Notes under the pieces: model-generated
Seen by the model: only the letters and a program-made list of their open reading frames with translations
Database searches by the model: none
What the model was told of the DNA's origin: nothing
Translations under genes and position numbers: made by a program
DNA from: Desulfoluna sp.
Lineage (GTDB): Bacteria > Desulfobacterota > Desulfobacteria > Desulfobacterales > Desulfolunaceae
NCBI RefSeq assembly: GCF_030145185.1
Contig: NZ_JAQYWB010000046.1
Coordinates: forward strand, 1-50,378
DNA length: 50,378 nt
Reading direction: 5' to 3'
Shown here: piece by piece, positions 27,156 through 35,524 of the stretch
Layout: each line of letters begins with the position of its first letter
Numbering within the stretch: position 1 is the stretch's first letter

Positions 27156-27404
27156 CCCGGATATTTCATGAGAAAGCAATCAGGCCTAAAGAAAAGTCAA
27201 TAATTGCAGTGTTTTGCGGGGGTATTTTTAGTTGTTTCAAAAATGCAAAACGTAATCCACGGTATTCTGTCTGATTTTCTCACCCTTCGGGCGAGCCGGG
27301 GGCACTCATCTGCCGCGTTATCAGAGCTTTGAGGTAAACCACTACATCTTCAGCTCTGATGCCTTGCATATGAGCGCACCCAACTCGTGAAATACTCGGG
27401 TTAA
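27152..27404. mobile_element. MITE-like hairpin element, copy A (253 bp)
   Basis: Bounded by 20-bp terminal inverted repeats: left TTAACCCGGATATTTCATGA (27152-27171) and right 27385-27404, with three mismatches between arms. Both ends carry TTAA. Inside, ATCAGAGCT (27320-27328) pairs with AGCTCTGAT (27352-27360) around a loop shared with copy B, and CCCTTCGGGCG is also shared. No coding capacity; no transposase in the window. Confidence 0.78.
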
Positions 27405-27486
27405 GGGTGTGATGCCGGTGTTGATTTCTAAAACGCTCCATGATGCCGGTAAGGCGTATGGGGCGTTTTTTTTTTTGAGGGCGGAT

Positions 27487-28758
27487 ATGAAGAACAGGGT
27501 TCAGGGGTTTTCACGCGATGGAATCCAGGTCCGGTGGGGGCTTGTGGGGGCCCAGCGTTACCTCAAAGCGAGCTGGCCGGTACGGTACGGCCTGTTTCAT
27601 GAAATTCGAACGCCCTCGTATCTTTTTCAATTCAGCGCGGAAGGGGTGATTCGCTTTGTTCAGGGGCGCCCCGGGACCTGGCATGAGCACACCGACTGGT
27701 TTAAGCGCACCGCGGGTGGGGACTGGGTTTACTATTCGTCGGGAGGCTACAACGGGGCTTTTTCAGCCATCGGCGAACACTATATTCCGATTTTCCCGTA
27801 TCACAGTAACCCGGTGATCGGAGAGAAAGCCTATCCCGCCGAAACATTGCGGGCGGTGCTTCAGGCCCTGGAGACGCTGACGGCGTGGGCCGAAAAGGTG
27901 GCTGAGGAGCTCCCGCCGGAAGGGGCGGCTTTTCTTTCCTGTGTTGCCCGGAAAAATCAGAAAGACACCCTGGCCTCCCAGGCAGACAGATTTCATGAGC
28001 TGACCCATGGCCCCCTGACCGTGCTGCCTCCAGACTGTCGCCACGTGGACTACGATATTCTACCCCTTCGCCTGGCCCGCGGGTGCCTGTATCACTGCAG
28101 GTTCTGCGAGGTGAAGTCCTCTCAGACCTTTGCTGTGGAGGCACCGGACCATGTGACCGAGCAGGTGGCCTCTTTCTCCGATCATTTCAAGGCCGATCTG
28201 ATCCATATGGGGGGGGTGTTTTTAGGAGAACATGACGCCCTGGCTGCCGGGGAAGGCCCGGTGGTGGCCGCGGCCGAGGCGTGTGAAACGCTCTTTTCCG
28301 GTGACGGTCGGATGGCCGATCGTCCCTCTCTCTTTCTTTTTGGGAGTCCCCATGCGCTGTTGAACGTTTCGGAGGCGGGTTGGGAGGCTTTGGACCATCT
28401 TCCCTTTAACGTGGCCATCAACACCGGTGTGGAGTCCCTGGATCCACCCACCCTCGATTATCTCGGGCGTCCGACCCCGGTCGCTCTGGTGAAAGAGGCC
28501 GTGAAACGGGCCGACGAGGTGATGCGCCGGTGCCGCAATGTTTCCGTTTCCCTCAATATGGTAACGGGAGACGCCCTGCCCCCCTCCCACCACGAAAGCC
28601 TGTCCTGTTTTGTCGCCTCGCGTGACACGCGGGATGCTCCCCTTTACCTCTCTCCCTTGAAAGATCACGCACACCGGCGGACCACCATGGCCGAGTTTAC
28701 GGCCCTCAAGCGGATCAGCCGCGCCCCCCTTTTTCTCTATCTGCTGCAGCGTCTTTAA
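27487..28758 (+). CDS. Radical SAM protein of unrecognised subgroup
   Basis: A 423-aa protein. The 4Fe-4S motif C-x3-C-x2-C is Cys200, Cys204 and Cys207 in LARGCLYHCRFCEVK. It is followed by a partial TIM barrel with Elp3-like INTGVESLDPPTLDYLGRP. The 195-residue N-terminal part is unusual, Trp/Tyr/Phe-rich (for example WVYYSSGGYNG), and unlike the B12-binding domain often found there. I do not recognise the substrate. The ATG at 27487 is chosen for GAGGG 6 nt upstream; GTG/ATG starts at 27409-27412 lie against the repeat element. It is monocistronic, and its TAA stop shares TTAA with the convergent gene at 28755. Confidence 0.82.
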   Translation: MKNRVQGFSRDGIQVRWGLVGAQRYLKASWPVRYGLFHEIRTPSYLFQFSAEGVIRFVQGRPGTWHEHTDWFKRTAGGDWVYYSSGGYNGAFSAIGEHYIPIFPYHSNPVIGEKAYPAETLRAVLQALETLTAWAEKVAEELPPEGAAFLSCVARKNQKDTLASQADRFHELTHGPLTVLPPDCRHVDYDILPLRLARGCLYHCRFCEVKSSQTFAVEAPDHVTEQVASFSDHFKADLIHMGGVFLGEHDALAAGEGPVVAAAEACETLFSGDGRMADRPSLFLFGSPHALLNVSEAGWEALDHLPFNVAINTGVESLDPPTLDYLGRPTPVALVKEAVKRADEVMRRCRNVSVSLNMVTGDALPPSHHESLSCFVASRDTRDAPLYLSPLKDHAHRRTTMAEFTALKRISRAPLFLYLLQRL

Positions 28759-28973
28759 ATCTCTTCGTTGCTTGGGGGGATCGTGCCCCGTCGCATTCCC
28801 AGGACAACATAGATGAGCCAGCCCACAAAGGGGAGGAGGGTAATGATGGCCCAGAGGGCCTTTTTCCCGGTGGAGCCGAAATCTTTTCGGGCCACGTCCG
28901 CAAAGGCGAGCATGGTGAGGGCGAAGAAGACAAACCCGATGATGATCCAGGTGAAGAAGGTGGAGCTGGTCAT
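28755..28973 (-). CDS. Small membrane protein, PLDc_N (phospholipase D N-terminal-like)
   Basis: A 72-aa protein with two transmembrane helices (about 8-27 and 38-58). The second carries WAIITLLPFVGWLIYVVLG, the signature of the PLDc_N family, a two-helix unit found at the N-terminus of cardiolipin synthases and also stand-alone. No phospholipase D domain follows, so a catalytic role is unlikely. It begins 14 nt after the mltB stop, so it is the third gene of the PHP-mltB operon. Its stop codon shares TTAA with the convergent radical SAM gene. Confidence 0.85.
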   Translation of the reverse strand: MTSSTFFTWIIIGFVFFALTMLAFADVARKDFGSTGKKALWAIITLLPFVGWLIYVVLGMRRGTIPPSNEEI

Positions 28974-28987
28974 GATGTCATAAATCC

Positions 28988-29860
28988 TTATGATTGGCGT
29001 TTCAGGGCGTCCATTATGTCGTGAAGGGTTCTGGCATAATAGATACTGTGGTTGTAGCGCATCAGCACGCGAAGTGCCTTCTCTTTTTCAATGCCGGGTT
29101 TCCAGCCGAAGTGGCGGAGGTAGTTGGCCACACTGGCGATAGCATCTTCATGGGTGTAAAGATCGACCTGTCCGTCCTTGTCCCCGTCGACCCCGAGCTG
29201 CAGGATACGGCTCGGCATGAACTGCGAGATGCCCATGGCACCCGCGTAGGAACCGATAAAGGTGCGCGGGTCTTTCCCCACCTGGTCGCCGTAGCGAAGC
29301 AGCGCTTTGAGTTCGCGGTAGGCCCACTCTGATTTGTCTTTTGTCTTTTTTTCAAACCGTTTTCGGGTGATGCGACGGTTCGCCGGGACGGCTTTCCAGA
29401 GTCGGGCTTTGGCGTCATCGTTTGACAGGGAGGCCAGGGTGGCCAGAATCTCGAAGACCCGGCTGCTGCCGATGTAGGACCCCAGGGCCGTTTCCACCAT
29501 CAACACGGCGGTAATGATCTCTTTGTCCACGCCATAAGCGGCCTCGGTGGCGTCGAGGACGGCCTGGTGACCTTTGAGGTAGCGGCGACCGGTGTCCAGG
29601 GCGCTCTCTTTAAGGAACCGCCCGTAATTCAGCTTGCTTTCGTTGTGCATGAAGTAGCCGGAGACCCCTTTCACAGCGAACAGGCGGGCGCCCTCCTGGA
29701 AGTAGAGGTCCACTTTTTCCTGGGGAAACCCATCTTTGACCAGTCGCGCTCGCACCGATTTAAAGGGGTCGGGGCTCTTGACGATGGCATGTCCGGAGGG
29801 CGGCAGCGCGCCGAAGAGCAGCAGGGTCAGGAACAAGGGGATGAGCAGTCGTTGGGTCAT
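28988..29860 (-). CDS. mltB: Lytic murein transglycosylase B
   Basis: A 290-aa periplasmic enzyme cleaving the MurNAc-GlcNAc bond with 1,6-anhydro product formation. A signal peptide (1-25, ending HA) has no lipobox, so it is soluble unlike E. coli MltB. The catalytic Glu lies in AVLMVETALGSYIG; further SLT_2/MltB marks are GSYAGAMGISQFMPS and VDGDKDGQVDLYTHEDAIASVANYL. The ATG at 29860 has AGGAG 5 nt upstream. It lies 8 nt after the PHP gene and 14 nt before the PLDc_N gene. Confidence 0.93.
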   Translation of the reverse strand: MTQRLLIPLFLTLLLFGALPPSGHAIVKSPDPFKSVRARLVKDGFPQEKVDLYFQEGARLFAVKGVSGYFMHNESKLNYGRFLKESALDTGRRYLKGHQAVLDATEAAYGVDKEIITAVLMVETALGSYIGSSRVFEILATLASLSNDDAKARLWKAVPANRRITRKRFEKKTKDKSEWAYRELKALLRYGDQVGKDPRTFIGSYAGAMGISQFMPSRILQLGVDGDKDGQVDLYTHEDAIASVANYLRHFGWKPGIEKEKALRVLMRYNHSIYYARTLHDIMDALKRQS

Positions 29861-29868
29861 GGAGGCTC

Positions 29869-30669
29869 CTAAGGGGTCGGGGCAATGGGCACGAGGGTCC
29901 GTCGCCGTTTTTCGAATTGGGCCAGGTGTGTGGCGCCCAACTCTTGCAGGGTTTCAATGGCCGTGGCAAGACCGGCCCCCACCCGTTGGGCGGTGTGGGC
30001 ATCAGAGCCGGTGGTGAGGGGGATCCCGAGAGAGATGGCATGGGCCAAAAGTGTCTTGGCCGGGTAGCAGGCGTTGGCCGGGTGGGTGAGGCCTCCGGTG
30101 TTTACCTCCAGGGCGAGATTCTTTTCGGCCATGCGGTCGATGATCTCCAAGAGCCCTGCCTGGACATCCTCGGGAAGGGGGCGTCCATTTTTCTTGATGA
30201 CATCCAGGTGGCACACCACATCAAAGAAGGGCGTCTCTACCATCTCCCGGACCCTTTCAACGTAGCGCCTGCAGAGGGATTGGAACTCCGGGGTAGAGAG
30301 GGCTGCTGCGTGTCGACGGCTGGCGATATTGACCCCGTCTACAAAGTGAATCGACCCTCCGATGAGGTCAAAATCAAAGGTCTGGATGATGTGCTCAAGG
30401 GCGGGGATGGCTTCCGGGGAGACGTCGATCTCCAGTCCGGTGCGGATGGTAATGCGGTCTTGATAGGCTCTCTTCATTTCCTGGACGGCATAGACATAAA
30501 GGGGCACCTCGTTGGGGTGCATGGCATGGGCCGTGCTGTTTGTGTCAAGGCTGAAGTGTTCAAGAAAGCAGATTTCGCTTAAGCCGGCTCGAACCGCCGC
30601 TTCCACGTAGCTTCGGATGTCTCCTTCGGCGTGGTTGCACAATAATGTGTGGATGTGGTAGTCAATCAT
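29869..30669 (-). CDS. PHP-domain phosphoesterase, histidinol-phosphatase-like
   Basis: A 266-aa metal-dependent PHP hydrolase with the full ligand set: DYHIHTLLCNH near the N-terminus, LEHFSL, TGLEIDV, GGSIHFVDG, VVCHLDVIKKNG and the C-terminal GSDAHTAQRVG. The closest functional class is HisK/HisJ-type histidinol-phosphate phosphatase, which would supply the substrate for HisD, encoded at 2503; other PHP phosphatases cannot be excluded. No strong ribosome-binding site precedes the ATG at 30669. It is the first gene of an operon with mltB and PLDc_N, an unexpected partner set for histidine synthesis. Confidence 0.85.
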   Translation of the reverse strand: MIDYHIHTLLCNHAEGDIRSYVEAAVRAGLSEICFLEHFSLDTNSTAHAMHPNEVPLYVYAVQEMKRAYQDRITIRTGLEIDVSPEAIPALEHIIQTFDFDLIGGSIHFVDGVNIASRRHAAALSTPEFQSLCRRYVERVREMVETPFFDVVCHLDVIKKNGRPLPEDVQAGLLEIIDRMAEKNLALEVNTGGLTHPANACYPAKTLLAHAISLGIPLTTGSDAHTAQRVGAGLATAIETLQELGATHLAQFEKRRRTLVPIAPTP

Positions 30670-30890
30670 CGTTTTTACCGATCACAGGAGAAGTGGGGTC
30701 GCCCAGGAATTTGTGGCCGTTCATCGGTGCGATTTCGGCCACTGTCCACGCGACCATCATTTGAAGATGTCGGGCAAAAATGGTACAAACGCAAGGAAGT
30801 CGATACGGCCTCCTATTGCCCGCATCGGCATGCTTTACGACTGCCGTTACAGGCCAGCCATCTTACCAGAATCCGGGGTGAATTGACACC

Positions 30891-32261
30891 GTGAAAAAGA
30901 GAAGAAAAAGCCTCTACAGTTGCCAATCGTGCGGGTATCAGGCCCCAAAATGGATGGGGCGCTGCCCGGAGTGCGGGGGGTGGGACACCCTTGCCGAAGA
31001 AGTGGTGGAGGACGGCGATCGGTTCCAGTCGGCCCCTTCGAAGCGGGGCGTGGCGGTGCCTGAACCGGAGAGTATTCTCGCCATCGAAACCCTGGAAGAG
31101 CCGCGTATGCCCTCAGGCATCCCGGAGTTCGATCGGGTGTTGGGGGGCGGCATTGTGGCGGGATCTCTCGTTTTAATCGGCGGAGACCCCGGTATTGGCA
31201 AGTCAACGCTGATGCTCCAGGTTTTAGATGGCCTGGCACAGAATGGGCGCCGGGTTCTTTACGTCTCCGGCGAGGAGTCCAAGGGTCAGATTCATCTTCG
31301 GAGCCAGCGCTTGGGGGTCTCGGCGGAGAGCCTGTTCGTGGTGACGGAGATTCACGTGGACGCCATCTTGTCTATTCTTGCCACCCAGAAACCGGCGGCG
31401 GTGGTTATCGATTCGGTTCAGACCATGTACAACGCCGAGCTCTCCTCGGCGCCGGGGAGTGTTGGCCAGGTCCGGGAGACCACCATGAAGCTGATGGTGA
31501 TGGCCAAAAAAAGTGGGATTCCCATTTTTCTGGTGGGCCATGTGACCAAAGACGGGGCCATTGCCGGCCCGCGTATCATGGAGCACATGGTAGACACCGT
31601 GCTCTATTTTGAAGGCGATACCAACCACATCTTTCGGGTGCTTCGCGCCGTGAAAAACCGGTTTGGCTCCACCAACGAGATCGGTGTCTTTGAAATGCGT
31701 GGAGGCGGGCTGGTTCAGGTGCTTAACCCGTCGGCCCTGTTCCTGGCTGAACGCCCGGAGAACGCCCCCGGTTCGGTGGTGACGGCCAGCATGGAGGGGA
31801 CCCGTCCCATCCTTGTGGAGATCCAGGGGCTGGTGAGTCGCTCTGGCCTGGGCACCCCCCGGCGCACGGTACTCGGCCTGGACAGCAACCGCGTGGCCCT
31901 TCTTGTGGCTGTGATGGAGAAGAAGATGGGCATGAACCTGGCCGGCCTCGATATTTTTATGAACGTGGCCGGGGGGGTGCGCATTACCGAGCCCGCCGTG
32001 GACCTGGCGATCCTGGCGGCCACAGCCTCCAGTTTCCTGGACCGTCCCCTCCCCGAAGGGGCCGTGGTCTTAGGGGAGGTGGGTCTCACGGGTGAGGTGC
32101 GGGGTATCAGCCAGCTGGAGGGACGCGCCGCTGAGATCCAGAAGATGGGGTTTACCCATTTTATTGTCCCGGAATCAGGGGCCAAGCGGCTGAAAAAGAT
32201 CGACGGTCTGAAGGTCAGCGGCGTTCGCCATGTGGCCCAGGCCATGGAAATTTTGTTTTAG
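30891..32261 (+). CDS. radA: DNA repair protein RadA (Sms)
   Basis: A 456-aa branch-migration ATPase of recombination. It has an N-terminal C4 zinc finger (CQSCGYQAPKWMGRCPECGG), Walker A GGDPGIGKSTLM, the RadA-specific KNRFGS motif and a C-terminal Lon-protease-like domain (about 270-456) with LGEVGLTGEVRGISQLEGRA. The start is a GTG at 30891 with GGGGTGA 9 nt upstream. Its TAG stop (32259-32261) lies inside the left inverted repeat of element copy B. The 221-bp gap upstream holds no gene. Confidence 0.96.
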   Translation: MKKRRKSLYSCQSCGYQAPKWMGRCPECGGWDTLAEEVVEDGDRFQSAPSKRGVAVPEPESILAIETLEEPRMPSGIPEFDRVLGGGIVAGSLVLIGGDPGIGKSTLMLQVLDGLAQNGRRVLYVSGEESKGQIHLRSQRLGVSAESLFVVTEIHVDAILSILATQKPAAVVIDSVQTMYNAELSSAPGSVGQVRETTMKLMVMAKKSGIPIFLVGHVTKDGAIAGPRIMEHMVDTVLYFEGDTNHIFRVLRAVKNRFGSTNEIGVFEMRGGGLVQVLNPSALFLAERPENAPGSVVTASMEGTRPILVEIQGLVSRSGLGTPRRTVLGLDSNRVALLVAVMEKKMGMNLAGLDIFMNVAGGVRITEPAVDLAILAATASSFLDRPLPEGAVVLGEVGLTGEVRGISQLEGRAAEIQKMGFTHFIVPESGAKRLKKIDGLKVSGVRHVAQAMEILF

Positions 32262-32474
32262 CCCAGATATTTCATGAGAAAATGAGCAAGACAAAATATA
32301 GACATTTCAAAAACGCAAAATGTGATTCACCGTTTTCTACTCGCTTTTTTAACCCTTCGGGCGAGCCGAGTGTACCCATCTTCTGCGTTACCAGAGCTTT
32401 GAGGTAAACCACTACATCTGCAGCTCTGATGCCTTGAATATGGGTGCACTCGACTCGTGAAATATCCGGGTTAG
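32258..32474. mobile_element. MITE-like hairpin element, copy B (217 bp)
   Basis: The left repeat TTAGCCCAGATATTTCATGA (32258-32277) and the right repeat at 32455-32474 are inverted copies with few mismatches and match those of copy A. The inner CAGAGCT/AGCTCTG stem (32392-32398 with 32422-32428) and its loop are conserved, whereas the left half has diverged and is shorter. A separate imperfect hairpin lies at 32508-32539 before rlmE. Confidence 0.78.
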
Positions 32475-32621
32475 CCGGGACTGTGAATGCTTTTAAGGGT
32501 CACCTTCCACGAGCGAGTCCGGCCGCAAGCCGGTTCGTGAGGGGGCTCACCTCGCAGAGAGGGCGCGCTTTGTCTTCCGGCTTTTAGCTAATTGTATGAA
32601 CTTAAATGAAATCAGGACCCC

Positions 32622-33245
32622 ATGGCAGTAAAAAAAGGAAAGATCTCACGACCTCCCAAGCAAGGTAAGTGGGAAGATCACTATACTCGCAAGGCCAAGG
32701 ATGAGAAATATCCGGCACGCAGTGTCTATAAACTTCAGGAAATACAACGCAAGTTTACTCTTATAAAAAAAGGTGGTAAGGTGCTGGATCTCGGATGTTC
32801 GCCGGGTTCCTGGCTTCTTTATGCCTCGGAGTTGACGGGAGGTGCCGGGCGTGTGATCGGCATCGATCTCAAGCCGGTGACGATTAAGCTTTCCTCTCAT
32901 GCCGAAGCCCTTGTGGGGGATATTCTCAACCTGACGCCAGCCTTGGAAGCCTCTTTCTCCACCGGTTTTTCCGTGGTGATGAGTGATATGGCTCCGGACA
33001 CCACCGGGATGAAAGATGTGGACGCGGCACGGTCTCTGGAGCTTTGTGAGATGGCCTTGACGGTGGCGACGGAGCGATTGCTTTCCGGGGGGCATTTTAT
33101 CTGCAAGATTTTCCAGGGCGGGGATTTCGATGCCTATGTGGCCCATGTGAAGGGACACTTCAAGCAGGTGAAAATATTCAAGCCCGAGAGCTGCCGTAAG
33201 CAGAGTAAAGAAATTTACGTCATCGGGATTGGACTGAAGGGGTAA
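32622..33245 (+). CDS. rlmE: 23S rRNA (uridine-2552 2'-O) methyltransferase
   Basis: A 207-aa RrmJ/FtsJ-type methyltransferase acting on the A-loop of 23S rRNA late in 50S assembly. The K-D-K-E tetrad is visible: Lys in ARSVYKLQEI, Asp in MSDMAPDTTG, Lys in HFICKIFQGG and Glu in SKEIYVIG. SAM motif I is LDLGCSPGSWLLYA. The ATG at 32622 has AGGA 4 nt upstream. The length fits (E. coli 209). yebC follows after 120 nt; no ftsH is adjacent. Confidence 0.96.
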   Translation: MAVKKGKISRPPKQGKWEDHYTRKAKDEKYPARSVYKLQEIQRKFTLIKKGGKVLDLGCSPGSWLLYASELTGGAGRVIGIDLKPVTIKLSSHAEALVGDILNLTPALEASFSTGFSVVMSDMAPDTTGMKDVDAARSLELCEMALTVATERLLSGGHFICKIFQGGDFDAYVAHVKGHFKQVKIFKPESCRKQSKEIYVIGIGLKG

Positions 33246-33365
33246 TCAGGGCGCCTGCATGCCTTGATGATCATCGATATTTTTTATGAATGAATGCCAT
33301 CCATCGTGGCTCGGGAGTGTCAGCCACTGTGGACTGGTAGCAGGTATGGATAATTAGGAGGATTT

Positions 33366-34100
33366 ATGTCTGGACATAGTAAATGGGCCAACATCAAGCA
33401 CAAGAAGGGGCGTGAAGATGCCAAGCGCGGCAAGGTCTTTACCAAGCTGATCAAAGAGGTCACCGTCGCCGCCCGTATGGGTGGGGGAGACCCCGCTTCC
33501 AACCCGCGCCTGCGTTCCGCCATGCTGGCGTCCCGCGCTGAGAACATGCCCAAAGACACCCTGGAGCGTGCCGTCAAGCGTGGCACCGGTGAACTCGAAG
33601 GGGTGAACTACGAAGAGATCGTTTACGAAGGCTACGGCCCCGGTGGTGCAGCCATCATCGTGGAGTCTCTGACCGATAATAAGAACCGGGCCATTGCTGA
33701 AATTCGTCATATCTTTGCCAAGTGTGGCGGGAACATCGGCGCCAACGGATGCGTCTCCTGGATGTTCGATAAAAAAGGGATCATCGTGGTCGACAAAGAA
33801 AAGGTCGATGAAGATGCCTTGATGGAGACCGCCATTGACGCGGGCGCTGAAGATGTCAAAGATGAAGGCGAGAGCTTTGAAGTGATCACCGCCATGGAAG
33901 ACTTCCTTGATGTGAAGGATGCCATTGACGCCGCGTCTATTCCTACTGAAATGTCAGAAATTACCATGATCCCCCAGACTATGTGTGACCTGGAAGGCAA
34001 AGAAGCCGAGAGAATGGTGAGGATGATGGATATGCTGGATGATTGTGATGACGTTCAGGATGTTCATACCAACGCCGATATTCCCGACGATCTGGCTTAA
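33366..34100 (+). CDS. yebC: YebC-family protein
   Basis: A 244-aa member of the YebC/PmpR family: N-terminal [34 protein letters not shown] and the acidic C-terminal domains are diagnostic. YebC was long annotated as a DNA-binding regulator; recent work ties family members to translation, easing stalled polyproline synthesis. Here it sits behind rlmE, in keeping with a translation role. The ATG at 33366 has AGGAGG 4 nt upstream. The gene is not linked to ruvC as it is in many bacteria. A small hairpin (34124-34144) lies between it and yebG. Confidence 0.95.
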   Translation: MSGHSKWANIKHKKGREDAKRGKVFTKLIKEVTVAARMGGGDPASNPRLRSAMLASRAENMPKDTLERAVKRGTGELEGVNYEEIVYEGYGPGGAAIIVESLTDNKNRAIAEIRHIFAKCGGNIGANGCVSWMFDKKGIIVVDKEKVDEDALMETAIDAGAEDVKDEGESFEVITAMEDFLDVKDAIDAASIPTEMSEITMIPQTMCDLEGKEAERMVRMMDMLDDCDDVQDVHTNADIPDDLA

Positions 34101-34123
34101 TCATAAAGATTTGGGTGAGGGAT

Positions 34124-34144
34124 GGCGGGCATGGATTGCCCGCC
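34124..34144 (+). other. Intercistronic hairpin between yebC and yebG
   Basis: GGCGGGCA (34124-34131) pairs with TGCCCGCC (34137-34144) around TGGAT. No T tract follows, so it may stabilise or attenuate rather than terminate. Confidence 0.5.
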
Positions 34145-34181
34145 TTCACGACCCGAGCCGACGAGACGCTGGAGGAAACAG

Positions 34182-34505
34182 ATGGCAGTCATCGTAAAAT
34201 TTGTAGTGGTTCGCGATGGGGTCGAAAAGATGACGTTTACCACCAAAAAAGAGGCAGATGCCTACGACAAGATGCTCGATATTGCCGAGAATCTCCATGG
34301 TTTCATCGGTGCATCGGGCCTTGATTTTCCTGACGAGATGCTGGAAAGCCTCTCTTTGTACCTGGCGGAGAATCGAGATCCGTTAGGGGCTATTCTTAAA
34401 GGGAGTGCGCCTCGTCTGAAGGCGGAATCCGCCCCGGAAAAGGTCTCTGACAAGCCCCCTAAAAAAGCGGCCTCGTCCGCCAAAACGCCAAAAAAAAAGG
34501 CGTAA
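34182..34505 (+). CDS. yebG: YebG-family DNA-damage-associated protein with basic tail
   Basis: A 107-aa protein. Residues 1-75 match YebG, an SOS-regulated protein in E. coli: MAVIVKFVVVRDGVEKMTFT, KKEADAYDKMLDIAENL and LSLYLAENRDPLGAILK are the same block order. The last 30 residues are Pro/Lys/Ala-rich (KPPKKAASSAKTPKKKA), resembling histone-H1-like tails, which suggests nucleic-acid binding. The ATG at 34182 is set by GGAGG 6 nt upstream; an open frame begins at 34122 but lacks such a site. No recognised LexA box is visible in the 80 bp upstream. The molecular function of YebG is unknown. Confidence 0.88.
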   Translation: MAVIVKFVVVRDGVEKMTFTTKKEADAYDKMLDIAENLHGFIGASGLDFPDEMLESLSLYLAENRDPLGAILKGSAPRLKAESAPEKVSDKPPKKAASSAKTPKKKA

Positions 34506-34537
34506 GCGACAGTTCGTTTTCGTAAAAGCCCTGCCCT

Positions 34538-34574
34538 TATCCCGGATATTTCACCTCATGAAATATCCGGGATA
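34538..34574. repeat. Solo palindrome made of two element ends (copy C)
   Basis: TATCCCGGATATTTCA (34538-34553) and its exact reverse complement (34559-34574) flank CCTCA. It equals the two terminal repeats of copies A and B joined without the interior, and lies 33 nt after the yebG stop. Confidence 0.8.
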
Positions 34575-34587
34575 GTGCTTTTGCCGG

Positions 34588-34625
34588 AAAAGGCCGGTCT
34601 CCCTCAACGGAGCCGGCCTTTTTGT
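34588..34625 (+). terminator. Terminator after yebG
   Basis: AAAAGGCCGG (34588-34597) pairs with CCGGCCTTTT (34613-34622), an inner CTCC/GGAG adds 4 bp with one bulged T, and more T follow. Confidence 0.87.
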
Positions 34626-34626
34626 T

Positions 34627-35290
34627 TTTGGCATCAATGGCCCCCCCCCCCACACACCGGTACCCCCCACGCCCCGATATCTTCAGGCAAAGGCTGAAAC
34701 GGCCTATACGCACAACGGTGTCTTGTATTTCGTAGTGACAGACTATTTGCTAGTTTGGGTTTGATCGTCGAGGGACCCATCGATACTCTTTTGTTATCTA
34801 TGGGGAAGGGGCGTGTCCCAGGTTTCGCCGGGAAGAAATGGGTGCGGCGGGACGGTAGGGGAACAGGGTGTTGACATCTCCACGGGATTCGTGCAGATTT
34901 AAACAAACCAAATGCCTGCTATCTCCATGGGTTGACGTGGTATGGATTCACCATCTGGAGGCATGAAAAGGGACCTTTCCCTGTTGATTCATCCCCAATG
35001 ACCCCGTGTCTGGCGATTTGACCCGGGGAGAACGACTCTATCCCTTTGTTTTCTCTGGCAGGTGTTGACCCCGATGTGCAGATTCGCTGTTTCCGTCTGG
35101 CGGTACGCGCTCTCTTTTTTTTCTATCGTGATTTTAACAGCTCTTATTCATGGATTTTCCGCGTGCGTCGGCCCATGGCGATCTGTTGACCTTTGATGCC
35201 TGAAGCCCCTTTTTCCCAATCATGAACCGCCTTCAATTCGAGGGCGTTCGGGAAGACGGCCTGTGTGTGGGGCAAAGAAAGGAGCCGATC
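34627..35290. other. Gene-free 660-bp region with C11 tract
   Basis: No frame with convincing coding features. A run of 11 C (34641-34651) is followed by further C-rich DNA. TTGAC occurs several times (near 34871, 34932, 35018, 35065, 35185), without well-spaced -10 boxes. It ends at the ribosome-binding site of the Cys-rich gene at 35291. Confidence 0.5.
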
Positions 35291-35524
35291 ATGACAGCCC
35301 ACGAATGTAAAACCTGTGGCAAGATAACTCTGGATAAAGGGCACCTCTGCGACCCCACGGAGGTGGGACAGATTTATGCCTGTGAGCATTGCGGCAAGCA
35401 GGTGAGCAAAGAGAAACACGTTTGCAAACCCCAGGTGCAGGAGTTCAAGTTTTTCTGCAATGATTGCGGGCGAAGCGCCGTCAGCGAAAAAGATGTCTGC
35501 AATCCGGCGCCTATCCATGACTGA
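35291..35524 (+). CDS. Small protein with three C-x2-C-x10-C units
   Basis: A 77-aa protein consisting of three consecutive units: CKTCGKITLDKGHLC, CEHCGKQVSKEKHVC and CNDCGRSAVSEKDVC, each followed by x-Pro. In every unit the spacing is exactly C-x2-C-x10-C, with His, His and Asp two residues before the last Cys, so each could bind one Zn by Cys3-His (Asp in the third). I do not recognise a named family. The ATG at 35291 has AGGAGC 5 nt upstream. The gene overlaps the next, another zinc-ribbon protein, by 8 nt. Metal binding is inferred; the partner is unknown. Confidence 0.8.
   Translation: MTAHECKTCGKITLDKGHLCDPTEVGQIYACEHCGKQVSKEKHVCKPQVQEFKFFCNDCGRSAVSEKDVCNPAPIHD

Noticed and set aside
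34634-34906. Minus-strand 90-codon frame
   Set aside because: It includes the C11 tract as poly-Gly, lacks a ribosome-binding site and shows no domain.
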